Source: Telopea speciosissima (Eukaryota > Streptophyta > Magnoliopsida > Proteales > Proteaceae). From it: DNA of 64,000 nt. The notes beneath the pieces were generated by a model that was not told the DNA's origin, did no database searches, and saw nothing but the letters and a program-made list of their open reading frames with translations. The position numbers and the translations under genes were made by a program. The DNA lies in the NCBI RefSeq assembly GCF_018873765.1, contig NC_057926.1, positions 53,953,378 to 54,017,377 on the forward strand. The letters run 5' to 3'. Of this stretch, positions 24,001-34,100 are shown one piece after another. Position 1 is the first letter of the stretch. Each line of letters starts with the position of its first letter.

Positions 24001-27000
24001 TGTTCATTCGGTTCTTCATTCTTCCGTCTTCAGAGCATCAAAAACGATGAAATGGTGGTTTATTTGGGGTTTTAAACTAAAGGGTATTATGGGAAGTTCA
24101 CCATTTGATAAGATACTTTCGCCATTAAGAAAGAGTTAACCATACTTAACTGTACAGAGCTAATGGAGTGGACTTAGTAGTAATAAAGTCATAACATAAG
24201 GGGGTGCCTGTGATATATTGAACGTTTTGGGGGTATCTATGTCATTTGACCAAAATGCAAGGGGTGTCCATGAAATTTTTCCAAAAAAATATCATCCAAC
24301 CTTTAAAGAGGTTTAACATGCTAAGGTATTGATTTGGAAATAAGAATATATTGGTTGGAGGAAAGAGAGAAGAGTACAAAATAACACGTGTGTGGTTTTA
24401 AGGTCATCGATTGACTCTAAAGGAATTGATTTCAAAGGCAAATGACCTTTAAAACAACACCTTTGAATGGATTAAGTTATTCCATATATAACAAAAAAAA
24501 CCCTGAATGGCATCAAGTTTTGCATGTGACCTAAAACACCAGGTGCTAGAGGAAGACTAATGCAAAATCGAACTTGAACTAGGGAAAGAACCAGTGGGAG
24601 ATCAATTACAACAGGATCAATAAAGATATGACTTGCGCATCCCACCTACACCTCAATCAGCATCTCACCAACCATGCAAATCCTCTCACCTTGCAACTGC
24701 ATCTCATAGCCCATCATGCATTTCAAGCAAAAAGCCACCTTTTCTTTTGTCTAAATCGTTGGGGGTAGGTTCAAAGGACCTCAAAATATATAGAGGGTAA
24801 AAATACCTCTAGAAAAGAAAAACAAAAAATAGAAAGCATCCAAGAACAGTCCTACACATGTAGTAGGGCGGCCTTGTAAAATAAATAAAAAAATGGCTTA
24901 CCCAGTGCACAAAGGCTCCCGCCACTGCGGGGTCTAGGGAGGGTCATAATGTACACAGCTTTACCCTTGCTTTTGTAGAGAGGCTGTTTCCAGGCTCAAA
25001 CCCGTGACCACTTGGTCACAATGGAGCAACCTTACCGTTGCACCAAGGCCCTCCCTCTTTGCCTTGTTCAATAAGGAAACTAGAAAATAGTAACTAATAG
25101 GATCCAAACACATATGTAGTGAGATAGGTTTCCTTTTTACAGCAACAAACTTAGAAAATATAATTAGAAAGAATATCCCTACTATTTGATAAGATTCTTA
25201 GTTTTTTGGAATCTAAATGATATAGCAACCATAAGCTTCCTAATCTCCACCAATTGAGCACTACCATGTGTTGATTTCAAGGGAATATCTCTAATTTCTT
25301 CCATATCGTAAAACCAAATCTCATCCATATTGGGCACCACTATGTTGTATTTTAGGAAGCTAATTCCTCCCATGATCTGCATCAAAGACTATGCCCAAAA
25401 TTCATTGAACTTTATTATGCTATTTTCCTAATACAAGTTAGCAACGGAGAGGCTGTAAAGCATATATATCAGATTTATCTAATACATATACTTTTGACCT
25501 AAGAAATGAAAAGGCATATTATGCAATCCATTTTAATAGATGGTTATCTAGCCTAAAACTAAATGCAAGTACACCTGGAAAACCAGGAAACTACTTAATT
25601 ACACAATGAATAAGCTTGAATTCTCCAAATGTCCTTGGAACTCCTAGTCAGCTAAGTGACACCAAGGCAACAGTTTGAAAAAAGCAGTGGCTAACTATCC
25701 TTGTCAAAAATTCCATAAGACATGTACTCGTGTATGTAGACGTGACGTCGTGACCATCAACAATGGCAATAAGGAACTGCTAGACAATGCACACACTCTT
25801 GAACCGAAAAATAAACTGTGCAAGACGTTGAGAGAAGGTGATATACAAAATGGAAACATAATACTTCCCCAGACATTAATAGAACTTCTGTGGGCTCTCC
25901 ATCAACAAACTTGAGTTTTGCAAAACAAGTAAACAAATCAAATGTTGATGCCAGAATTATCATATTGCCCCATCAATGTCTGGGCTAAGCATACCCACTC
26001 CGCCTACAGAGTTTTTTCCCCCAAAAATATGCAACAACAAAACGGAAAAATAAAAAATAAAAAAATTAGGGTAAATTACACTTCCCTCCCCTAAGATTTA
26101 AAGATTCTATCAACCGTACCCATATTGGAGGACGGTGTTAGAAATGCAATGAAAAAGACAATAATACCCTCATCTCTAGATACCTTTAAGGCTTCAAGGG
26201 ATGAAACCCTAACCAGGTCATCATATCGACCTCGGTTCCGTCAACATCACCCGCAACCCCTCCGACTCCACCGTCTACGTTCACTCTACCAACTCCTCCT
26301 CGTCCACCTCCATTTCCATTCTATCTCTTGTCAAAACCCTCCCTTACAATGTCTCCATCTTCACCGTTAATTCCCTCCCCCTGCAATTCTCACCCCTATG
26401 ATTCTACCCAATGTTCCTTCTTTGGCTTATTCTGCCAAAAATAAATCAACTAAATACAGATTCCTTCACAAAAAGGAGAATGGCAATGCAACAAGAAGTC
26501 TAAGAATCCAAATCTGAAAAGTGTTATTTGTTATTTGTTTTTACTAGTTAGAATTAATTAAAATCTGATGAAACATCTTGGAATGTATTGCTAACAAGGA
26601 TTTCCCTGTGCAGCTTGATTTTCAACTCCAACCAGCAAAAGAAGAAGCTGCTGCAAATGTCAAATTGAAGAAAGGAGATTGTGATGTAACCAACCAGGCA
26701 AAGGCTTATTCAGTTGATCACTCTCCTTCGGTCTTGCCAAAACAGGACGCATCTGATGAACATGATGCTGTGGCATTCCCATCTTCTGTTCCTGATTCTT
26801 GCACAAGACAAAAGGAGGATAGTGATAAGGCCATAATTTCTTTGCATTACCAGATTTGAATCTGCCTTTGGAAGAGGACCCAAACTCATTATATGGAATA
26901 AGCCGTGTAAAGGGAAGACAAGTTGTTTATGGATAATCTTCTCCTTTCCAAAGCTGGTTGGTTTCATGGGCTCAAGATCAGTAACTGCTACTTGGTTCAA

Positions 27001-28929
27001 TTAAAGATGATAAGTGAGACTGATAACCATATCATCGAGCGAGCATAACTGTATATATACTAAGAATGTGTCATCTTTTCTAGCGCTTGCGAAGTTGGAA
27101 ATAATGCCACAACTGTTGCTGATAAAAGGGAAAGTTGGCTGTGAGTGATGGAGAAGGTACTGAGGGTAAAGGTGGAAGGAGCTGATGCAGTTCAAAATGA
27201 GCTTGGTTTTGATGCAAAGCTCTCACAGTGAAACAGGATCGAAGATGTCGGCTTTTATGATGGGAATGGAAGGAGGTGATGCCGGGTGAAAATCGCAGAT
27301 CACCGGAGAAGAAATTTCACTTAGTTCTCTTATTATTAGGGAGGGTAATCTTGAAATATCACACTATATAAGGGTAGTTTAGGGTTTAAATGAACATATT
27401 AAGGCTGAGGTCATCACTTAACAGTGTTCTTCTCACAAACTGGGTACGGATGATAGAATCTTTAAATCTTAGGGGAGGGGAGGGGAGAGGTGTGCCATTC
27501 AAGCAAAGTACAAGGGATGGGAGTGCAATTTTCTCTAAAAATAACAAATTATTTAATACTTTAAAAGAAAATTCCCATTTACCCCCAATTTTTCTCTCTG
27601 ATTCTAACTTAGACACCAATCTGTGGTCCTTAGGTTCTTACCAAATTCAGAGTTCTGAAACTAGGATTCTTTGTGCGCTGTTATGTCTTCCTAGACCCCT
27701 GGTTAAAATGTATCCTTTACAGTTGGCACTGTAAGTCTGTAATATATGGGTACACTAATTACTGTCTAGTGTCTAGTTATACTTTTGACTCTGTTTCCCT
27801 TCTTGGTTGCCATCGCTCCACCAATTGTGTACCTCACAGGATTGTACTTAGTAGATGATGTAACGATGCCACTTAATAGTTGGATTACAGACGACAATGT
27901 TGACAAATGATTTTCTGATTTACTTACAGAGGAAAAGAAAAGAGTTCACAATCAATCCCATTAAAGGACTGTAAAAATTCTGTAGTCCAACTGTTAAGGT
28001 CACAAGGGAGACAAACTACTCGAAACACCCAGAAATCTACAGAACTGGATACATCGTGATGCATATTTTTCCCCAAATTTAACAAGCCGAAATGGTGAAA
28101 AATCAGCTCCACGACAACTTTAACCAGAGCTTGAGTTTGCTCAAATTTAAACAAAAAAACTCAGAAATCCACTTACGAACTGCAAAGGACTCAAGAATCA
28201 GAACCTCCAATTCAGAGACCAGCTAACATTTCCTCGATCTGTGTCTTTATATTTTGTCATAAATGGACAAAATGACTGTACAGACATCGTACAGTAAGTT
28301 TTGTTATGGCACTCAAAGCTTTTGAAACTCGCACAACTAAGAGAGGGGGTGGATACGAGATAGAGAGAGGAAAGAAAGTAAGATCGAGAAAAAAGGGAAC
28401 ACAAGAAAGAAATATGACAACAGGGTAAACCAAAATGCTTCAAGCAAGCAAGAAATTACTGATTTTTATTTCAAATCTAAACATATAATGCAAGCAAAAG
28501 TAGACGATTTCTCTGTATCAAAATAGAAACAAGGCAAAAGTAATCTGAACTCCACAAGATACCATGCAGACGAGAGAAAGGGATTAACACCCCCAAATAA
28601 ACCCAAAGAAAAAAAAGGATAGAAATTCACTCCCTCCTTTACTACCTAAACACACAGAAACAAAACTTGCATAATGTTCTCTCTCGATAAATCCTGATAT
28701 ACTTCACACAAAAAAAACTGCGTCAGTGAATATACCATTATGGGTTCCTTTGTTCATTTTTACCCACCAAGCAAAACCCTTGACAAAATCAAACCCAGCT
28801 ACCATAGTGAGCTAAAGCAGACGAAATAAAGAACTCAAAACCCTACATTTCGAGTAAAGATGAAGAGCTTCAAACTGATAGATACTTACTCGGCTTGGAG
28901 GTAGTCGGAGTTGCAACTGCTGCAGCCAT
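15096..28929 (-). CDS. DRB-like: Double-stranded RNA-binding protein with two dsRBDs
   Basis: I infer four coding exons from splice sites and phase: 28890-28929, 18214-18476, 15959-16169 and 15096-15796, giving 404 residues. dsRBD1 (about 20-90) starts HKNRLQEYTQR, has the loop SPHAPMFRSTV, and ends QRKEAEQAVAKHAL. dsRBD2 (about 104-171) runs from FCKSILNEYAVK to KNKKEAEQLAARTV. Both keep the basic C-terminal helix that contacts the RNA phosphate backbone. The rest is low complexity: a 24-residue motif (EVPLAQPSAVNVRGSSQG) repeated about 3.5 times, then a basic KRSRKKNRRSGKKR tract that could be a nuclear signal. Plant DRB proteins partner Dicer-like enzymes in small-RNA production; this type resembles the DRB1/4-like group, but its exact partner is unknown. 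Intron 1 is 10.4 kb and full of transposons. A donor-like GTATGT at 15135-15130 might allow a different C-terminus. Confidence 0.85.
15214..15470 (-). repeat. In-frame 72-bp minisatellite in the DRB last exon
   Basis: CCTGGGAACTGCCTC recurs at 15281, 15353 and 15425, exactly 72 bp apart. A diverged unit at 15218 is 63 bp away, shorter by nine bases. All spacings are multiples of three, so the repeat adds or removes 24- or 21-residue blocks without a frameshift. The 15353 and 15425 units are almost identical, suggesting recent expansion. Confidence 0.92.
15880..15906. repeat. GT/GA microsatellite in DRB intron 3
   Basis: A GTGTGTGTGTGTGT run followed by GAGAGAGAG lies inside the short 162-bp third intron of the DRB gene. 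It is probably variable in length. Confidence 0.8.
19140..19371 (+). repeat. Left LTR
   Basis: The 232-bp terminal repeat begins TGTTAGAATATTGTACACCA and ends GGTTCAACCAACA. It contains the AGTCCCACATCG string common in plant LTR U3 regions and a TATAAATA box. Confidence 0.95.
19289..19296 (+). promoter_or_regulatory. LTR TATA box
   Basis: TATAAATA inside CCTCTATTATAAATAGAGG, itself a small palindrome, is about 80 bp before the LTR end. The same site is present in the right LTR. It is the probable start signal for the element's RNA. Confidence 0.7.
19372..19383 (+). other. Primer-binding site for initiator tRNA-Met
   Basis: TGGTATCAAAGC starts at the first base after the left LTR. It matches the copia-type primer-binding consensus, with A in place of G at one position. 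Confidence 0.9.
19770..20500 (+). repeat. Iterated AAACCCTAA...AATCGAT motifs inside the LTR element
   Basis: The interior repeats a module made of an AAAACCCTAA-like half, a CCAATCGAT-like box, and TTAGGGTT or CAGGGTTTT. Instances lie near 19775, 19955, 20085, 20125, 20435 and 20475. The halves are mutually inverted, so each module can pair. The meaning is unknown; it may be a packaging or RNA-structure signal. Confidence 0.65.
22115..22346 (+). repeat. Right LTR
   Basis: This is 232 bp, the same length as the left LTR, with a cluster of changes near the start (CCGTGGGGC against CCCCCGCGG) and scattered substitutions elsewhere. Confidence 0.95.
24897..25058 (-). mobile_element. Au-like SINE, best-preserved copy
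   Basis: On the minus strand it starts GGGCCTTGGTGCAACGGTAA (box A region), carries GGTCACGGGTTTGAGCC (box B region), and then has a body with ACCCCGCAGTGGCGGGAGCC ending GTGCACTGGGTAAGCC. This is the layout of tRNA-derived Au SINEs, which are widespread in flowering plants. It lies in DRB intron 1. Confidence 0.85.
26066..27538. mobile_element. TIR element carrying gene fragments
   Basis: The left end TTAGGGTAAATTACACTTCC and the inverse of the right end, TTAGAGAAAATTGCACTCCC, match. Inside them CCCCTAAGATTTAAAGATTC plus TATCA.CCGTACCCA is an almost perfect inverted repeat (26089 onward against 27471 downward). A short insertion separates the outer and inner blocks at the right end. The 1.4-kb interior holds an FLA exon fragment and other non-repetitive, exon-like sequence (26578-26859). 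No transposase is seen. A- and T-rich flanks prevent a target-duplication call. Confidence 0.6.
26209..26400 (+). pseudogene. Fasciclin-like arabinogalactan protein (FLA) fragment
   Basis: One open frame ending at TGA 26400 reads as the C-terminal half of a FAS1 domain. It contains DLGSVNITRNPSDSTVYV, then LVKTLPYNVSIFTVNS. The VNIT and LPYN(V/I)S(I/V) motifs are typical of plant FLA proteins. It is GC-rich compared with its AT-rich surroundings, as expected for captured exon sequence. A stop immediately upstream (TAA at 26206-26208) and the lack of a signal peptide or GPI signal show that it is only a fragment. Confidence 0.6.
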
Positions 28930-29198
28930 TTCCCCCCTGCTTCACTGTTCGGACATCAAAATTAGAGACGTTCGGATAGGAACACTGCTCTAAGCTAAGC
29001 CTCTATAACACAGGGAGCAGTCAAATGAGTAGAGTACTTTATTAGAATTTTTATTTTTTTTTGGTTGAAGTACTTTATTAGAATTTACTGTACTATATTT
29101 GGTAATGAAATTCTATTAAATAATCAACATCTTAACCTTTGGTCTTTTTTGGGAACAACAATGTCCTAGATTACCTCCCGCATGTTCCGTTTCAGACA

Positions 29199-29270
29199 GG
29201 AATCGGCTGGAATCGAAAGTTATTGGTTGGAATCGGCTGGAATCGAATGTTATTGGTTGGAATCGGCTAA
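29199..29270. repeat. 30-bp tandem repeat
   Basis: GGAATCGGCTGGAATCGAA starts at 29199 and 29229, with a third partial copy at 29259. The spacing is exactly 30 bp. A similar GGAATCAGCTGGAATC string occurs near 52005. Confidence 0.85.
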
Positions 29271-29545
29271 GAATAGAACGATGGACTGATGGAGTGTGAA
29301 GGAAGTACAGATTTCTTCTTATCTTTGGTTTTTGGCATGGTTTATAGTGCACGGTATCGGTCAACTCAGAGACCAATACAATATCGGATCAGTGTTGATA
29401 CCGATACCAATCATTTGCAAAACTGGTATGTATCACCCCCATAGAGGCGATACCAATACCTCCAACCAGGGTTTTATGAGATTTTTGGTCAAAAGTCTTG
29501 TTGATCTAACTACAAAAGATAAGTTTCATTGATTTTTAAGTCACT

Positions 29546-29650
29546 GCGATGTCTAAGGAGAGTTATAATGTATGTAGCTTTATGTTTGCTTTCACAAAAA
29601 AGATGTTTCTCGATTCCATTTAAAATCGTGACCATTAATCCTAATGGAGC
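29546..29650 (-). mobile_element. Degraded SINE fragment
   Basis: The text GTCTAAGGAGAGTTATAATG, TATGTAGCTTTATGTTTGCT and GATGTTTCTCGATTCC follows the SINE body order in decayed form. Confidence 0.45.
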
Positions 29651-30022
29651 ATAATGAGAGAAACAAATATATATACATGTATATATGAGATAGCACATCC
29701 GTAGTTGATTTATGTTACTTTCCCTCATTTTAACTTTCAAATTTTTTGATTTTTTTTTTCTTGTCTTAATTCCCAACATAACCTTAATGACTAAAATGGA
29801 AGAGGATATGAAAAAAATTTAAATCTTTCTGCATTCACGGCCATTAAAGAAAATATAGATTCTTGGAGTCGGGATTAATCGGAATTGAATTCCATTGTTT
29901 GTAACAATTCTACCCAATCTTTTTAACTATGAAGAGAGAAATAAAAACCCAAAACAATTTCATCGATTTTTACGTACTTTTAAGCTATGTTGGAAAGTGA
30001 AAAATAGAATAATAAGGGTATT

Positions 30023-30153
30023 TAGTGCACAAGGCTTCCACCATTGCAAGATCTAGGGAGTCATAATGTATGCAGCTTTAACCCCCCCTCCCCCACTCGA
30101 ACCTGTGATCACTAGTCTTTATAAGGCAACCTTTCCGCACCGAGGCCCATCCT
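30023..30153 (-). mobile_element. Au-like SINE
   Basis: The plus strand shows GTGCACAAGGCTTCCACC, TCATAATGTATGCAGC, then CTCGAACCTGTGATCAC (inverse of box B) and CCGAGGCCCATCC (inverse of the SINE start). Confidence 0.78.
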
Positions 30154-30580
30154 TTAAAAAAATATATAATAAGATGAAAAATTAAGAGATAATGACTGAT
30201 TTATGTGTCTTTCCCTCTTTTTACTCTGAAAAATTTTTGAATTTTTTTTTTTCTTTTCTTAATTCCAAACACAGCCTCAGTGACTAAAATAGGGAAAAAA
30301 AATATATATATATATATGAAAAAATGAGATCTTTTTGCATTCATGGCCCATTCCATAAAAAATATTCTTGGAGTCAAGATTAATTGTTTACCAAAAAAAT
30401 CAGGATTAATTAGAATTGATTTCTATTAATTCTACCAATTTGATTCAATCTTTTAAACCATGAAAAGAGAAGTAGAAACCCAAACACAATTAAATGATCA
30501 TATTACAAAAAATAAGTTTCATCGATTTTTACGTACTTTTAAGCTATGTTGGAAAGTGAAGAATAGAATAATAAGCGTAT

Positions 30581-30715
30581 TTAGTGCACGAGGCTTCCAC
30601 CATTGCAAGGTCTAGGAAGGGTCATAATGTATGCAACGTTAACCCCCCCAACTCAAACCTGTTATCACTAGTCTTTATATGAAGCAACCTTTCCATCGCA
30701 CCCGAGGCCTATCCT
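30581..30715 (-). mobile_element. Au-like SINE, duplicated copy
   Basis: It has the same order as the copy at 30023, with GTGCACGAGGCTTCCACC and CCCGAGGCCTATCC. The shared flanks show that it arose by duplication of a SINE-containing unit, not by independent insertion. Confidence 0.78.
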
Positions 30716-31116
30716 TTAAAAAAATTATATAATGAGACGAAAAACTAGTCTTGGGAGTTCACATCCAGAAAAGAATGGGGAAGAAAATAGAAATCTACCA
30801 TCTCATGTGAAAGCACTTCCAATATACATAGTGGAAAACTATACAGAACCCCGATGATTCTAAGTCCAAATATAATTAACAACTAACTCAAGTTTGCAAT
30901 AATGGCAATGGTTCTTTATGTTTAAACTAAGTGAGAAATGACAATAATAATAACAGTGATAATACAAACTCTAGCGACACCCCACAGCTAGCATCTACTC
31001 AAAAAGCAGTTAACTTCTTGAATATGAAATGAGGAAGCAGGCATCAGTCCACAAAACTGCGGGGAAGATGTGGGCAAGCCATCCTACTCAATGTTAATCC
31101 AACAAAAAGTACCTAG

Positions 31117-34100
31117 TCAGGCATGGAGAGCTTCTACCTTTTGTGATAATCCATCAACTGCTTCATCATTCTCGGCAATTGGTTCTTTCTGTAGGAATAG
31201 TAAACACAATTAGGACACCAAATGAAAGCATATCCATACACTCCTAGTTCTGCAGATAACAAATTTAGCAATTGATCAGCTTATGATAATTTTCTCCAAT
31301 TAATTACTGGTTTATAATACCAGCAAATACAGTAAACTCTTCTCGATGACAGAAATGTTTACTTCGATTACTTTTAACTCGTTCATGATGGAGAAGTCCC
31401 TCACACATGGCCACCATGCAAGCAACCAAAACTCAAGCTTTCCTCTTCTTAGCAATTGGCCATGTTGCAATCTATAAGAATTTCTTATGACAATCAATAT
31501 ATAGTCCGCATGCAATTCATGTGCCTAAACCTAGTTATAATGTTCAAACTTGGTAGTGCTTTGAAGTTGGGCTACATCGACCACCAGCTGTCCATATTAA
31601 CTCATGAATGAAAGACAAAATTACACAGATTGCAAGAGAAACTCAAAGCAACACAGTTTACCTCGGAATCTCTTCTGCTTTTTACAACAACACACTTGGA
31701 GGCACTGATGCTAGCACTCTTCAACAGGCTTCGAGCACTATAATTAGATCTGCTCGGACCATTCTGTGCAGCAGATGCATCCCTATTTGCATTTTCAGAT
31801 CCGTAAAATTGCCGTGGGGGGCTTTGTGTACGAGCAACAGAAGCAGCAGTTCGTTTTTCAAAATTGTTATTTTGGTCAGAAGCATCATTCTTGGGGGCGC
31901 AGACCCGCTCTCTGAGTAGAAGTGAAAGCAGAAGATAAGCACATGATCAAGTAAAAGAACTGGAGTATAACTGTAATGATCACATAACTCCTCACTGACT
32001 CTACCTAGGCAAGGATGCATGCTGCCTCTGAAGCGGAGTGCTTCTTTCACCTTTACCATAGTGCTCCTCAAGATGGGCAAATTGTCGCTTAAATCGATCA
32101 ACTCCACTGGTCAAACAAGGAGAGGTCAGATTAGGTTGGCAGTTGATATATTCGCTATATTCGCACATAAAGTGCAGTTGATATATTCGCACATAAAGTA
32201 TCTACTGAAAAGGAGCTTACGTTGTATTCTAAATCTCAATGTATTAATTAAGCTACTCCAATTCCACCTCAAAAGCTACATTCTATAACAGCAATCCTGA
32301 TGTCCATGTCAGATTTCCTTAACAAGTAAAGAGTACACAAGATCATTCAATATCCTGGCTAAAGTAATGACATGCAATCGTTCACTTCCAAACCACCTAT
32401 AGCAAGACTAGCAAACAAACTAACAAAGGCTCGTTAAGAACAATATCTAGTATTTAAGGAAAAATTCAGAGCTAGGTTATTCAGGTTCATCGAGGTGATG
32501 ACAAGTGGAATCTCAATATATATATTGCCCTATATTGAAGGCTATGGAAACTGGATTCATAATCATTGACAGAATCTAAAGTTTTGGTAGCAGTGTGACG
32601 AATATTAGTAGGCAAAAGTTTCTTTGGACAGTTCACATAGGAAGGCGATCCAGCTGAATGGGCCACATGGAAGAATGACATAGTCATTCCAACGTCGGAC
32701 AGATAGGGCATGGTCTCGACTCTGAATCAACCATAAATCAATTTTAGACCAAATTCAATCATCTATCTCCCATGTATTAGCCATTCCACCTGTCCATTTG
32801 TTTTTAACCATTTTTAAAAGTGTCATTTTGTTGGTGGATTTTCAGAACTTCATTTTGCCATGTGACAACTCTACTTAGGTTAAAATTTGAAATGAGTACA
32901 GGGGACCCTGGGCACCACCGGCACACAAATTTTGGGCCCCATCCGAGCAGCCACCTTGTAGATATTAGGGTCATATAGGAATGGCTTCCTAAGTGGTAAA
33001 CTGTTACCCATATTGGAAACACAGGTAAAGTGTGAAAGAAGGGGTGGTCAGTTGGTGTGATGGTCAAAAGCTTGGGCTGCCAGCGTGGAAACAGGATCAA
33101 GTCTGAGAGCAGCTACTTGTGAAGAAATGCAGATAGTTAAGACTGACTCCAGTCAACTCCTCAGAAACCCTGTGAAAGCAATTCTTACTCCCAGTTATGG
33201 CACTTTTAGGTAAGGTCGAACCAATGCACAGTTTAGCATATTTCTGCACCAGCTATCATTAAGATATGCATTATTGTTCTCTTTCATGTGTGTCAACCAA
33301 TTCTCACTGAACACTGAACTGTTTCTTCCACAGAGATTCTTCGTTTTTATCTAAAGTGGGTGTAAATGGGTAAGCCCATGAGAGGTTTCATACTATAATT
33401 TTCTCAAAAGATTAAATCCTGATTGCATGCTTGTTTATACCCTATTACATTAAAAAAACCTTTCTTTTCAAAGGTACATTCAGACAACTTTTGTTTGAGG
33501 CTGTCTGCTAATCTTTATTATTACATCTCTTTCATATTCATCAAGGTTTGATTATCACTGAAGCCAATACTGTTTCCTATATGTGAGTATCTTCTCTCCT
33601 TGTCCACTCTAGGATGATAAGGAACTCATTTTTCTTCCATTTTATATGCTTGTGTTTTACTCTTACATTTCTATTTTCACACTGCCTTAAACTCATAAAT
33701 TAAATTTATAATCGCGTGTATGAAGAGTGACATGATAAGATAAAGGCATTTGGAGAGCTCAGTGAACTTTCATTTGCAAGTTCATTTAATTTAAGAGCAA
33801 AATTCAGGGTGACCTCTATGAAAATTTTGTACCAATGGACATGCAAATTCTCAAGCAGTATAGTTAAGCATAAGGTTTGAGGCAGGCCTATACTTTTTGC
33901 GGGATGCTATTCCAGGCTGATCATGTATTTTCTTCGATCTAGTTTTTCTGTTATACCAAATTTTTTTATTTTTTTTTGGGGGGTGGGGGTCAGCATACTA
34001 TGATGTATCTAATATTGCTGTAATAACCCAAAAAAATAACCCAGGATATATATAATCTTCAATCAGTTCCATGTAACGAAAAATATTAATTGATTTCTCT

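Larger units (their letters stand above)
18879..24282. mobile_element. Long-TIR DNA element in DRB intron 1, split by an LTR element
   Basis: Roughly 88 bp at the left (starting GGAAAATTTCATGGACACCC at 18880) is matched in inverted orientation by the right end (inverse starts GGAAAAATTTCATGGACACC). Shared inner strings include ATTTTGGTC.AATG and TTCAATATATCA. Identity is roughly 80% by eye. The A-rich flanks hide any target duplication. Removing the nested LTR element leaves about 2.2 kb with no transposase I can recognise, so it is probably non-autonomous. The TIR length suggests, but does not prove, a Mutator-like origin. Confidence 0.78.
29500..30740. repeat. Tandem units of about 500 bp, each with a SINE
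   Basis: Unit 2 (about 29700-30170) and unit 3 (about 30190-30740) share GATTTATGT...CTTTCCCTC.TTT, then CTTAATTCC.AACA, and CGATTTTTACGTACTTTTAA, then a SINE in the same orientation. A shorter, more degraded unit 1 (29500-29690) shows ATAAGTTTCAT.GATTTTTA and SINE-like text. Spacing is about 490-560 bp. Confidence 0.78.

Noticed and set aside
26578-26859. A possible small gene with an open 93-codon frame
   Set aside because: It lies inside a TIR element, has no recognised domain and has an acceptor-like TTTCCCTGTGCAG near its start; more likely a captured or decayed exon.
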